Origin: Cytophagia bacterium
Lineage (GTDB): Bacteria; Bacteroidota; Bacteroidia; Cytophagales; Spirosomataceae
Direction: 5' to 3'
NCBI GenBank assembly: GCA_004293645.1
Contig: REAB01000074.1
Coordinates: forward strand, 1-32,848
DNA: 32,848 bases
Part shown: one piece after another, positions 7,802-15,588 of the stretch
How the letters are laid out: each line of letters starts with the position of its first letter
How positions within the stretch are numbered: the first letter of the stretch is position 1
Program-made: the position numbers and the translations under genes
The notes under the pieces: generated by a model
What the model saw: the letters and a program-made list of their open reading frames with translations, nothing else
Databases searched by the model: none
What the model was told of the DNA's origin: nothing

Positions 7802-8773
7802 ATGAATTTTGAATCAAGAATTGACCTCCAAAACCTACGCGAGGGCGTAGCCGCCATTCAAGCCGAAATTGGCAACGTAATAGTAGGCCAACAACAAACC
7901 ATTGAACTGCTGCTAACGGCGGTGCTTGCCGACGGCCACGTGCTGCTCGAAGGCGTGCCAGGCGTTGCCAAAACCCTCACAGCCAAGTTATTGGCCAAAA
8001 CCATCGCCACCCATTTTAGCCGCATCCAATTTACACCCGACTTGATGCCCTCCGATGTGTTGGGTACGTCGGTTTTTAACCCCAAGCAAACCGATTTTGT
8101 ATTCAAAAAAGGGCCTATTTTTTCCAACATTGTGTTGGTAGATGAAATAAACCGCGCTCCTGCCAAAACACAATCGGCGTTGTTTGAGGTAATGGAAGAG
8201 CGCCAAGCTACCATTGACGGCACGGCCTACCCCATGGGCTACCCGTTTGTGGTATTGGCCACCCAAAATCCCGTGGAGCAAGAAGGCACCTACCGTCTGC
8301 CCGAAGCGCAATTGGACCGTTTTTTGTTCAAAATTGTGGTAGGTTATCCCAACTTAGACCAAGAAGTAGAAGTGCTGCGGGGACACCACCAACGCAAAAG
8401 TTTGGCCGAAGCCATCAACGCCGTGCAAGCCATTTTGCAGCCCGAACAACTGGCCGCCCTCCGCGAAAGCGCACGCCAGGTACACGTAGAAGATAAATTG
8501 TTTGACTACATTGCTCAAATTGTGCAACAAACCCGCAACAACAAATCATTGTTTTTGGGTGCGTCGCCCCGGGCTTCTATTGCGCTGCTCAACGGTGCCA
8601 AAGCCCTGGCTGCCATTCGTGGCCGCGATTTTATTACGCCCGAAGACGTGCAAGAACTGGCTCCGCCCGTGCTAAGACACCGCATCATACTAACCCCCGA
8701 ACGCGAAATGGAAGGCGCAACCGCCGACGACGTAGTGGCGCAATTGCTCCAAAAAGTAGAAGTACCAAGGTAG
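7802..8773 (+). CDS. MoxR family AAA+ ATPase
   Basis: A 323-residue cytoplasmic AAA+ chaperone-like ATPase, full length for the MoxR family. Walker A GVPGVAKT at 51-58, Walker B VLVDEIN at 111-117, sensor 1 ATQNP at 153-157, and the family-typical LPEAQLDRF at 166-174; the C-terminal lid carries GASPRASIALL and RGRDFITPEDV. MoxR proteins usually help mature or activate VWA-domain partners and are typically followed by DUF58 and BatA/BatB-type genes. Here no such partner follows: the next thing is a possible gene remnant and a MazEF pair, so it is an orphan or the operon was interrupted. The ATG start gives the normal N-terminus. Confidence 0.93.
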   Translation: MNFESRIDLQNLREGVAAIQAEIGNVIVGQQQTIELLLTAVLADGHVLLEGVPGVAKTLTAKLLAKTIATHFSRIQFTPDLMPSDVLGTSVFNPKQTDFVFKKGPIFSNIVLVDEINRAPAKTQSALFEVMEERQATIDGTAYPMGYPFVVLATQNPVEQEGTYRLPEAQLDRFLFKIVVGYPNLDQEVEVLRGHHQRKSLAEAINAVQAILQPEQLAALRESARQVHVEDKLFDYIAQIVQQTRNNKSLFLGASPRASIALLNGAKALAAIRGRDFITPEDVQELAPPVLRHRIILTPEREMEGATADDVVAQLLQKVEVPR

Positions 8774-8803
8774 AAAACTAACGTAAGGTGGCTTGCTGAA
8801 TGT

Positions 8804-8915
8804 GTAACGGGTGGCTTGCAATTCTGGGGAGTCAAAAGCACCAATTTCAGAAGACGGAGAATATGTACAGACAATAGTTGATGCAGTAAATGACGCGATT
8901 ATTAGTCGTGGTTAA
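8804..8915 (+). pseudogene. Possible 3' remnant of an unknown gene
   Basis: An open frame with no start codon, preceded by a stop, ends at TAA 8913-8915 and translates to a protein-like tail (SKAPISEDGEYVQTIVDAV, then NDAIISRG). Its composition looks coding, unlike the flanking bases, so it may be the C-terminal scrap of a deleted gene. The family is not recognised. It lies between the MoxR gene and the toxin-antitoxin promoter. Confidence 0.3.
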
Positions 8916-8999
8916 TTCCAACTTGATAGTTTGCCTTGTAAATGCAAATTTCTGAGTAAGGCATTTACAGCTTATCGGCCATCAAGCAAATTCAAACAA

Positions 9000-9031
9000 T
9001 TTGGGATTTTAAAAAATCTGTAATTACTTTG
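9000..9031 (+). promoter_or_regulatory. Promoter of the mazEF pair
   Basis: TTTG at 9000-9003 and TTACTTTG at 9024-9031 (one mismatch to TAnnTTTG), 20 nt apart, match the Bacteroidota housekeeping promoter. The antitoxin ATG follows 19 nt after the -7 box, so the leader is very short. Such promoters are usually autorepressed by the toxin-antitoxin complex; no operator repeat stands out. Confidence 0.6.
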
Positions 9032-9050
9032 TAATAACAAACGAGCAACT

Positions 9051-9299
9051 ATGGAGCTTTCAATAATTAATATCGGCAATTCAAAAGGAATACGGCTTTC
9101 CAAAACAATTCTTGAAAAATACAGCATCAGCGATAAAGTTGAGCTTATTCTTGAGAAAAACTGTATCATTTTGAAACCAAAGTCTGAACCAAGAAAAGGT
9201 TGGGAAGCCGCTTTCAAGCAAATGCACGAAAACGGCGACGACCAACTTTTATTAGATGATATTTTTGAAGACGAAAACTTTGAAGAATGGAGCAAGTAA
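9051..9299 (+). CDS. mazE: MazE-like antitoxin, AbrB/SpoVT fold
   Basis: An 82-residue protein. Residues 1-45 are an AbrB/MazE swapped-hairpin DNA-binding domain (IINIGNSKGIRLSK, then DKVELILEKNCIILKPK); the acidic tail (DDIFEDENFEEW) is the typical toxin-neutralising segment that binds in the MazF groove. It would repress its own promoter and neutralise the toxin. Its gene overlaps the toxin gene by 13 nt, which ties their translation. The pair is AT-richer than the neighbouring MoxR and amidohydrolase genes, in keeping with horizontal gain. Confidence 0.88.
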   Translation: MELSIINIGNSKGIRLSKTILEKYSISDKVELILEKNCIILKPKSEPRKGWEAAFKQMHENGDDQLLLDDIFEDENFEEWSK

Positions 9300-9613
9300 A
9301 TCAATATGACATCGTATTGGTTAATCTTGACCCAACGATTGACAGCGAAATGAAAAAGACAAGACCCTGCGTGGTGTTATCGCCCAACGAAATGAATAGG
9401 TATTTGCAGACCATTGTGGTTGCACCAATGACAAGTAGTTCTAAACCGTACCCGACACGAGTGGAGGTAAAACACAAGTCAACGAAGGGGTGGATTGCGA
9501 TTGACCAAATACGAACGATAGACAGAGTAAGAATAGTAAAACGATTTGAAACTTTAACAGCCAAAGAGGTTGAAAAAGTAAAAAATGTAATTCAAGAAAC
9601 CTTTGTGGACTAA
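9287..9613 (+). CDS. mazF: MazF/PemK-like endoribonuclease toxin
   Basis: A 108-residue type II toxin of normal length for the family; it would cleave mRNA at short specific sequences when freed from the antitoxin. Family features: an early YDIVLVNLDPT strand, KKTRPCVVLSP with the catalytic-type Arg26, and VAPMTSS with Thr49 near the active site, then a KGWIAIDQIRTIDR segment. No lesion is visible, so it is probably functional. It overlaps the antitoxin start-to-stop by 13 nt and ends 28 nt before the converging amidohydrolase gene. The sequence cleaved cannot be predicted. Confidence 0.9.
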   Translation: MEQVNQYDIVLVNLDPTIDSEMKKTRPCVVLSPNEMNRYLQTIVVAPMTSSSKPYPTRVEVKHKSTKGWIAIDQIRTIDRVRIVKRFETLTAKEVEKVKNVIQETFVD

Positions 9614-9641
9614 AAACGCTCCCTCCGCCACGCCACGACCA

Positions 9642-11258
9642 TTAAAGTTTGCCGCCGCCTACTTGACCCGTTTTGGATTTGATGCCTGGTTGCAATATTT
9701 CAAAGTTTTCTTTCTTTTTAGCATCGGTTACAATCTGGCGTACATCGGCCAAGAGTTTTTTGGCATCATACACCACACCATCTTTGACCGTGTATTTTAC
9801 CCCACCCACGCGAGTTACTTCGTTGCTTTCGGTGAGTTTGATTGCGCCTGTACCGTAGAGTACTTTTAAATTGGCCAGTGGGTTTTCTTCGACAATGGCA
9901 AAATCGGCGAGTTTGCCTACTTCCACTGAGCCAATTTCTTTGTCAAGCCCCAGTGCCTCTGCGCCTTTGATGGTAGCTGCTCGTAGCACTTCCAGCGGGT
10001 GCAAACCTGCTTCGCGCAGGAGTTCGAGCTCTCGAATGTAAGCAAAACCGTACAATTGATAAATAAACCCTGAGTCAGAACCTGCCGTAACGCGCCCACC
10101 CCGATTTTTGTAATCGTTGATAAAAGCCATCCAGAGTCGGTAGTTTTCTTTCCACGCGACCTCTTGCTCGGTTCCCCAATTGTGCCAATACGAGCCGTGC
10201 GAGATGCGACTTGGACCATAAAAACGCCAAAGTGCGGGCAGGGTGTAGTCGTCATGCCACTCGGCACGGCGGGCCAGCATCAACTCGCGGTTGGCTTCGT
10301 AAATATTGAAAGTAGGGTCGAGCGTAAAGTCCAGTTTAATCAGTTCATCAAGTACTTGGTTCCAACGTGCGGTGCCAGGTTTGGCGGCTTGTTTCCAGAG
10401 CTTTCCCGCTTCTTCAAATCGGTTTTGCTCGTTGTTGTAGTTGTAGTCGGCGGGATAATCTTGCACCGTTTTGTCTTCAAATAAGGCTTCGGGTAAACCG
10501 TACCAATGTTCCATAGAAGTCAAACCTGCTTTGGCGGTGGCCAGTACGTTCATGCGGGCTACTTCCAACTGCGCGTGGTGGCAGGCCGAGCGCAAGCCCA
10601 GTTTTTTGTTTTCTTCCAAAGCTGCCCTAAAAACATCGGGTTCGGCTCCAAAAAATTTAATCCCATCTGCGCCCTTACTGGCGTTGGAACGCACCCATTC
10701 GCGGGCTTGTTCGGGCGTAATGATGGGGTCTTTGGCATTTTGTCCAAAAACGGTGTAAGCCAAAATCCGTGGGGCAGTAATCTGATTTTTGGCACTTTTT
10801 TCGCGGTGTTCAAGCACCCAATCTAAGCCATTGCTGCAAGATGGGTCTCTGATGGTAGTGATGCCGTGCGCCAACCACAATTTGAACACATACTCGGCGG
10901 GTGTACCCTGCGACTGCCCGCCAATGTGGCCGTGCATATCAATAAAACCTGGCATCAAATACATACCCGCGCAGTCCAGCTCTTTGTCGCCCGCGTTGGC
11001 TTTGGGGCGGCCTTTGGGGTCAATCGGTACGCCTGGGTAACCTACTTGCTTAATTTGCTTGATGCGGTTGCGCTCTACCACAATATCAACGGGCCCAACG
11101 GGCGGCGCACCCGTGCTGTTGAGGAGCGTAACGCCCCTAATAATCAGTTGCGGAAATGGCCCTTCGCCCTCGGCACGCGTGGGTGCTTTCGGAATTTGAG
11201 CTTGTAAATTCAAGACTATTGGCAAGCAAAACAAAACGGATAGGAGTCGCTTTTTCAT
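9642..11258 (-). CDS. Exported amidohydrolase (metal-dependent hydrolase)
   Basis: A 538-residue protein with a Sec signal peptide (about residues 1-20, LNLQA) and the amidohydrolase TIM-barrel superfamily layout. Metal-site motifs are seen in order: HxH in FIDMHGH (His109, His111), a possible carboxylated Lys201 in GADGIKFF, His227/228 in ACHHA, His251 in SMEHW, and Asp395 in TAGSDSG. The C-terminal composite beta domain (SVEVGKLADFAIVEENPL) is typical of imidazolonepropionase/prolidase-type members. It probably hydrolyses a cyclic amide or a peptide-like bond in the periplasm; the substrate is not predictable. It is monocistronic, converging on mazF, and its upstream gap is filled by palindromic repeats. 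Confidence 0.88.
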   Translation of the reverse strand: MKKRLLSVLFCLPIVLNLQAQIPKAPTRAEGEGPFPQLIIRGVTLLNSTGAPPVGPVDIVVERNRIKQIKQVGYPGVPIDPKGRPKANAGDKELDCAGMYLMPGFIDMHGHIGGQSQGTPAEYVFKLWLAHGITTIRDPSCSNGLDWVLEHREKSAKNQITAPRILAYTVFGQNAKDPIITPEQAREWVRSNASKGADGIKFFGAEPDVFRAALEENKKLGLRSACHHAQLEVARMNVLATAKAGLTSMEHWYGLPEALFEDKTVQDYPADYNYNNEQNRFEEAGKLWKQAAKPGTARWNQVLDELIKLDFTLDPTFNIYEANRELMLARRAEWHDDYTLPALWRFYGPSRISHGSYWHNWGTEQEVAWKENYRLWMAFINDYKNRGGRVTAGSDSGFIYQLYGFAYIRELELLREAGLHPLEVLRAATIKGAEALGLDKEIGSVEVGKLADFAIVEENPLANLKVLYGTGAIKLTESNEVTRVGGVKYTVKDGVVYDAKKLLADVRQIVTDAKKKENFEILQPGIKSKTGQVGGGKL

Positions 11259-11310
11259 TTGGTTAAAATTGTGTTTTAGATACGGAACTTTATCGCCGTT
11301 TACTTTACTT

Positions 11311-11544
11311 CGGTCGGAGACCTTTTGACACCCGTGCGTACGAGGCCGCCCGTGCGTAGTTTCAAACTACGCACAACGCACAACCTTGTTACCATGCTTT
11401 GTCATTTCCGGTCGGAGACCGGTATTCGCCCGTGCGTAGTTTGAAACTACGCACAACAACGGTTTCAAACTACGCACAACAACAAAGCGAGGGTAGTTTC
11501 AAACTACGCGTACGGGGCTGCCCGTGCGGTTTGAAACTACGCAC
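11311..11544. repeat. Cluster of palindromic REP-like repeats
   Basis: Five copies of a motif with inner palindrome AAACTACGCAC and its complement: perfect 23-bp palindromes at 11352-11374 and 11432-11454, and shorter ones at 11461-11480, 11493-11507 and 11524-11544. The first two are each preceded by CGGTCGGAGACC (11311-11322 and 11409-11420; the second extends to the palindrome 11408-11422), so a composite unit is duplicated. The cluster fills the 298-nt gap between the amidohydrolase and ROK genes. Spacing is irregular, so it is not a CRISPR array. Confidence 0.85.
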
Positions 11545-11556
11545 AACTAAAACGCG

Positions 11557-12477
11557 TCAAAAACAAAGCGAGGCTGCTCCGAGCAGGCCTGCGTCGTTGG
11601 CTAAGGTAGCGCGTCTGATAGACAGATCGCTGCGGTGGTATTTGGTGAGCCAATAATCTAAATTACGCTCAATGGCTGGCAAAATAAACTCAAACGAAGC
11701 CGATAGTCCGCCGCCAATTAGTATCAAATTAATGTCCAAAATCGGAATCATTTGGGCCAATCCTGTTCCTAAAATATCGCCTACGTTGTCAAAAATCTTC
11801 AAAGCTAAAATGTCTTTTTGGGCAGCAGCAGCTACCAAACCCGTGGTGGTAATGGTGCCATCGTTGGGCAGTATGGTTTGTCCCGCAAATTCTTTGCGCA
11901 TGGAATTGGCCATGTCGAGCAGTTCGTTTTTGCCAATATTCCGCTCCAACACCTTGCCGTTTATCGAAGGCGTGTGGCCTGGCTCCATGGCGTTGCCGTT
12001 GCCCCCCACAAATACTTTTTTATTGATAATGGCCGCCCCACCTACGCCCGTGCCGAGGGTAATAAAAATATAGTTTTCGCTAATTTTTTGCTGGTCATAG
12101 TCTTGGTCGCCAAAATAAAACTCGCCCAAAGCGGCCGCATTGGCATCATTTTCCAGAAAAAAAGTAGTTTCCACAAAGCGATTACTCAAAAAATCAACCA
12201 GTGGAACGTTGTTGAGTTCGGGTATGGCCGTTATCTCAAGTGGGCTGGTGCGTTCGCGGTTTATCATGCCTGGCAGACCAATTCCTACTTTTTTTACTTC
12301 TGGATTATCGTGCAGTTGTAGCGTGATGGCCTCTGCCAGTCGTTCTTCAAACTTACCCGACTTGCGCCAACTTACGGTGTCGTGGCTATAAAAATTGGAA
12401 ATATGGCCCGTTTTGGCATCTACAATGCCCATTTTGACGTTCGTACCGCCTACATCTATGCCTAAGTATTGCTCCAT
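11557..12477 (-). CDS. ROK family sugar kinase (glucokinase-like)
   Basis: A 306-residue cytoplasmic kinase of the ROK family, expected to phosphorylate glucose or a related hexose with ATP. Seen: phosphate-binding GIDVGGTN (6-13), catalytic Asp111 in LENDANAAALGEF, glycine-rich LGTGVGGAAI (141-150), EPGH (165-168), and the terminal AGLLGAA. Odd: the zinc motif C-x-C-G-x2-G-C that normally follows the E-x-G-H segment is absent (SINGKVLERNIGKN instead), and there is no winged-helix N-terminus, so this is an enzyme and not a NagC-type repressor. The start is the ATG at 12477; a longer frame from 12579 would translate repeat DNA. It may be transcribed with the SDR gene 176 nt upstream or alone. 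Confidence 0.88.
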   Translation of the reverse strand: MEQYLGIDVGGTNVKMGIVDAKTGHISNFYSHDTVSWRKSGKFEERLAEAITLQLHDNPEVKKVGIGLPGMINRERTSPLEITAIPELNNVPLVDFLSNRFVETTFFLENDANAAALGEFYFGDQDYDQQKISENYIFITLGTGVGGAAIINKKVFVGGNGNAMEPGHTPSINGKVLERNIGKNELLDMANSMRKEFAGQTILPNDGTITTTGLVAAAAQKDILALKIFDNVGDILGTGLAQMIPILDINLILIGGGLSASFEFILPAIERNLDYWLTKYHRSDLSIRRATLANDAGLLGAASLCF

Positions 12478-12486
12478 TATTTGTGG

Positions 12487-12570
12487 TTTGTGCGGGGCCG
12501 CCCGCGCGGTTTGAGGTTTGTAATTTATGCGGGGCGGCAGCGATTGACCATCGCCCGCGCGGTTTGTAGT
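12487..12570. repeat. GC-rich repeat pair upstream of the ROK gene
   Basis: Two related segments, each GCGGGG-C-S-GC...CGCCCGCGCGGTTTG (around 12490-12512 and 12529-12565), separated by a GTTTG-rich linker. The same CGGGGC/GCCCG/GCGGTTTG words occur at 11513-11531 and part of them at 25217-25228. This appears to be a dispersed intergenic repeat family. It lies in the leader of the ROK gene. Confidence 0.55.
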
Positions 12571-12575
12571 TTGTA

Positions 12576-12631
12576 CCAATGACCATTGACTGCTGACTAT
12601 TGGTCAATGCCCATTGCCCAATGCCCATTGA
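12576..12631 (+). repeat. Heptamer tandem repeat (8 units)
   Basis: Eight consecutive 7-nt units: CCAATGA, CCATTGA, CTGCTGA, CTATTGG, TCAATGC, CCATTGC, CCAATGC, CCATTGA. Strict 7-nt phase with degenerate content, like the short tandemly repeated heptamers known from cyanobacteria. It sits between the SDR and ROK genes, next to the GC-rich repeat pair. Confidence 0.8.
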
Positions 12632-12653
12632 CCAAAAGCAAAAATAATCAATC

Positions 12654-13364
12654 TTAACCAATATCGCCCAACTGCGGGCGCATAATGAGTTCTTCAACTA
12701 CCGCTCCTGCCGAGAGATGATAAGCCGACCAGATGACTTCAGCTACGTCTTGGGCTTGCATAAAACGCTCGGGTGGCAGTTCTACGCCTTCCCAACTGGC
12801 GGTCAAAGTAGCTCCTGGTAAGATGGCCGTTACCTTAATGCCGTGTGGTTTAAGCTCTTCGCGGAATACTTTGGTGAGGCCATACAACGCAAATTTTGAC
12901 ACACAATACGACCCACCGTTGGCATAAGCCGTGATGCTGGCCGTAGAGCAAAGGTTAAAAATGTGGCCTTTTTGGGCGGTTATCATATTTGGCACTAAAA
13001 CTCGCGTAAGGTGATAAGTGCTGTACAGGTTGGTTTCAATCATTTGTTCGAGCAGGCCTTCGGGTTCGTTGTGGAGTTGCCCCGCCGCAAAAACCCCCGC
13101 ATTGTTGACTAAAACAGCCACTGGCCGCACCAATGCCAGCACGTAAGCCCCAAAATCTAATACATCTTGCTTTTGCGCTACATCAGCAGTTTTTGTGTAA
13201 ATGGCCACGTTTGGGTAATGCGTGGCTATTTGGTTTTGTAAATTGGCCAAATCGTCGGCTTGGCGAGCGCAGGTTACTATGTCAAAACCGCCCGCCGCGA
13301 AGCGTTCAACTAAGGCCCGGCCAATGCCTTTTGTGCCGCCCGTAATTACAATCAATGGATTCAT
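12654..13364 (-). CDS. Short-chain dehydrogenase/reductase
   Basis: A 236-residue classical SDR: TGGTKGIG cofactor motif (8-15), NNAG (87-90), and a catalytic triad Ser140, Tyr153, Lys157 (SYCVSK). A basic/polar residue after the second strand (TCARQ) suggests NADP(H). It would reduce or oxidise a carbonyl/alcohol substrate in the cytoplasm; the substrate is unknown. It begins 11 nt after the GHL10 glycosidase gene, so it is likely in the same transcript as peptide transporter, cyclo-ligase and glycosidase. Downstream lie heptamer and GC-rich repeats, then the ROK kinase. Confidence 0.87.
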   Translation of the reverse strand: MNPLIVITGGTKGIGRALVERFAAGGFDIVTCARQADDLANLQNQIATHYPNVAIYTKTADVAQKQDVLDFGAYVLALVRPVAVLVNNAGVFAAGQLHNEPEGLLEQMIETNLYSTYHLTRVLVPNMITAQKGHIFNLCSTASITAYANGGSYCVSKFALYGLTKVFREELKPHGIKVTAILPGATLTASWEGVELPPERFMQAQDVAEVIWSAYHLSAGAVVEELIMRPQLGDIG

Positions 13365-13375
13365 GATGCGTGTCG

Positions 13376-14959
13376 TTATTTACTTTTTACATTTATTTGT
13401 ACTGGTTCGCTTTCGTTGTGGAGGCGGTCTAAGGCCGTAACAAGGTAAGTATAGCGTTGGTTGCGTTGGGCAGTGCGGTCTTGGAGGCGAGTTTGGGCTT
13501 CATAACAAAACGCAATGAGGCGGCGCGGGTCGTCGAGGCGCGGGTTTTGGTTTTCGTCAAACCGATACACCGCATACGTGCGTGCTTCGTCGCCGTCGCG
13601 GGCGGGCGAGGGGGCTGTCCAGCTCAATTCTACCCCCTGAACTGTGCTGTTGGCTTGCAGATTTTGTGGAGCGCGAGGCGGCACATTGTCTTTCCAAGCC
13701 ATGCGTGGCGGCAGCGCAGGATACCGATAAAAATCTTGTCGCAGCGAATCGGCGTGCCCCAATTTGTTGTTTACCAACGACTTAGAACTAAAAAATACGC
13801 TACCCGTTACGTTGCGTTGTTGCCGCAAAAAACGCATCTGGTCGGGAAACTCCGACGCACTCAGCCAAGCTTTGTCGCGCTCGGTGCCGCCCACGCGGTA
13901 CGCGCCCTGCCCAATGTACAAATGCCGCCCGTAGGTGTGGTCGAGCCACCAATTGACCAGATTTTTGAAAGGTACTTTATCAAAACCCGTACTAAAATAA
14001 ACCTGTGGCACCATGTAATCTATCCAGCCCGCCTTCGACCATTTTTTGGTGTCAGCATAAAGGTTGTCGTACGATGTCTGCCCCGCTTGGGTATCTGAGC
14101 CAGTAGGGTCGTCTTTTTTGTTGCGCCACACCCCAAACGGGCTAATTCCAAACTTAACGTACGATTTTTGGGCCGTAATTTCGTCGCTAATTTGTTTAAT
14201 GAGCAAGTCCACGTTGTTGCGCCGCCAATCGTCTTTTGACTTAAACCTCGCGCCATATTTTTTGAAAGCGGCCTCGTCTTTGAGGGTTTGGCCCGTAACG
14301 GTATAAGGATAAAAATAATCGTCAAAGTGAATACCGTCCACGTCATAATTTTTGACAATATTGGCCGTAACCTCCGTAATGTAATCGCGCACCTCGGGCA
14401 GGCCAAAATTAAATAAGCGGTAGCCGTCGTATTCAAACACCCAATCGGGGCGTTTTTTGCCAATATTTTCGGACGAAATACTCTTGGAAACCTTGTGGGT
14501 GGTGCGGTTGAGGTTGAGCCAAGCGTGAAATTCGATGCCCCGTTTGTGGCACTCCTCAATCATAAAAGTAGTGGGGTCGTAAAAAGGCTCAGGGGCTTTG
14601 CCTTGTTTACCCGTTAGCCACTCCGACCAGGGTTCGTTGCCTTTGGCATAAAAAGCATCGGCGGCGGCGCGTATTTGCACAAATACCGCATTGATACCCA
14701 GTTTTTTATGGTAATTGAGTAAAGCAATAAACTCCTGCTGCTGCTGCTCCGAAGACAAAACTTTGCGGCTCGGCCAGTCAATGTTGTCAACCGTAGCTAC
14801 CCAAACCGCCCGCATTTCGTACTTGGGAGGTCTATTTTCGGTATTTTTTTGGCCAGTAGGTATTCGCTGTTTTTTACAATTGAGAAGAAAGCCACCAACA
14901 ACCAGCAGCGCAGCGCCAATGACCAGCCAAGAAGAACGATTTATGATTGGGTAACGCAA
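13376..14959 (-). CDS. Lipoprotein glycoside hydrolase, GHL10 (DUF187) family
   Basis: A 527-residue lipoprotein: N-terminal hydrophobic segment and lipobox FLLNC (Cys28). Residues about 48-400 form the glycosyl-hydrolase-like GHL10 TIM barrel with the family opening EMRAVWVATVDNIDWP, INAVFVQIRAAADAFY, GIEFHAWLNLNR, DGIHFDDYFYPY and YGISPFG-like strands. The C-terminal 100 residues look like a fibronectin type III domain (LSWTAPSPARDGDEARTYAV). Relatives include YngK-type proteins; it may act on cell-wall or other glycans at the cell surface, though catalysis is poorly defined in this family. The start is TTG at 14959, because a stop precedes it without an intervening ATG and the signal starts at once. 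It lies 30 nt after the cyclo-ligase gene. Confidence 0.87.
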   Translation of the reverse strand: MRYPIINRSSWLVIGAALLVVGGFLLNCKKQRIPTGQKNTENRPPKYEMRAVWVATVDNIDWPSRKVLSSEQQQQEFIALLNYHKKLGINAVFVQIRAAADAFYAKGNEPWSEWLTGKQGKAPEPFYDPTTFMIEECHKRGIEFHAWLNLNRTTHKVSKSISSENIGKKRPDWVFEYDGYRLFNFGLPEVRDYITEVTANIVKNYDVDGIHFDDYFYPYTVTGQTLKDEAAFKKYGARFKSKDDWRRNNVDLLIKQISDEITAQKSYVKFGISPFGVWRNKKDDPTGSDTQAGQTSYDNLYADTKKWSKAGWIDYMVPQVYFSTGFDKVPFKNLVNWWLDHTYGRHLYIGQGAYRVGGTERDKAWLSASEFPDQMRFLRQQRNVTGSVFFSSKSLVNNKLGHADSLRQDFYRYPALPPRMAWKDNVPPRAPQNLQANSTVQGVELSWTAPSPARDGDEARTYAVYRFDENQNPRLDDPRRLIAFCYEAQTRLQDRTAQRNQRYTYLVTALDRLHNESEPVQINVKSK

Positions 14960-14989
14960 TTTACGGTGAGTTTAAGTGAAAATTCCAAT

Positions 14990-15571
14990 TCAAAAACGCC
15001 AAACACGTTGCGGCGTAATACAATAATCCAAGCGCACATCAAAGTCGGCAGCGTCGGAAATGAGGGCTACTGGCTCAAAAAACGACACGCCTACTTTTAG
15101 CACATTAGGGCGGCAATTGGCCAAAAACTTGTCATAATAACCTTTGCCGTAGCCCACCCGCTGCCCCTGTTTGTCGCAAGCCAAGAGCGGCACAACCACC
15201 AAGTTGATATTTGCTATTTGCGCCAGTTTGGTATTTTTATCTGGATTTGGTTCGAGCAATCCCCATTTGTTGAGCGTCAGGGTCATGTCGGGTAGCCATT
15301 GATAATGTTCCAAATCGTTGGTAAGGGGCAACATACGCGGCACCACCACTTGCGTTTGGAGGTATTTGTCTTGAATGGTGTAAATAATGGGGAACGTGTC
15401 CACCTCATTTTGACGGCGAATGGGCAAATAGCAATGCACAGCTTTCATTTTTTCGACTTCAAAAAAGGAGAAAAACAGCCGCACAATGGCCAAACTCCCA
15501 TCGGCTACTTGCGCAGCTGTCAATGTTTGCCGTTTTTGTTTGAAAATAGGACGCAATTCGGCTTTTGTCAT
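14990..15571 (-). CDS. 5-formyltetrahydrofolate cyclo-ligase
   Basis: A 193-residue enzyme of one-carbon metabolism: it converts 5-formyl-THF to 5,10-methenyl-THF with ATP in the cytoplasm. The family signature is clear at 126-150: VVPLLACDKQGQRVGYGKGY followed by YDKFL, with the upstream substrate-binding segments AVHCYLPIRRQNEVDT and WGLLEP. Length is normal. It starts 17 nt after the stop of the peptide-transporter gene and is followed by the glycosidase gene, so it is probably read from the transporter promoter. The functional link to its neighbours is not obvious. Confidence 0.93.
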   Translation of the reverse strand: MTKAELRPIFKQKRQTLTAAQVADGSLAIVRLFFSFFEVEKMKAVHCYLPIRRQNEVDTFPIIYTIQDKYLQTQVVVPRMLPLTNDLEHYQWLPDMTLTLNKWGLLEPNPDKNTKLAQIANINLVVVPLLACDKQGQRVGYGKGYYDKFLANCRPNVLKVGVSFFEPVALISDAADFDVRLDYCITPQRVWRF

Positions 15572-15588
15572 GGCTACTTTTTACCATT

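Noticed and set aside
11311..11544. CRISPR array
   Set aside because: Repeats are palindromic, unequal in length and irregularly spaced, there are no uniform spacers, and no cas genes are in the window.
12478..12579. N-terminal extension of the ROK kinase
   Set aside because: The added 34 codons translate GC-rich repeat DNA, and the kinase family starts at the ATG at 12477.
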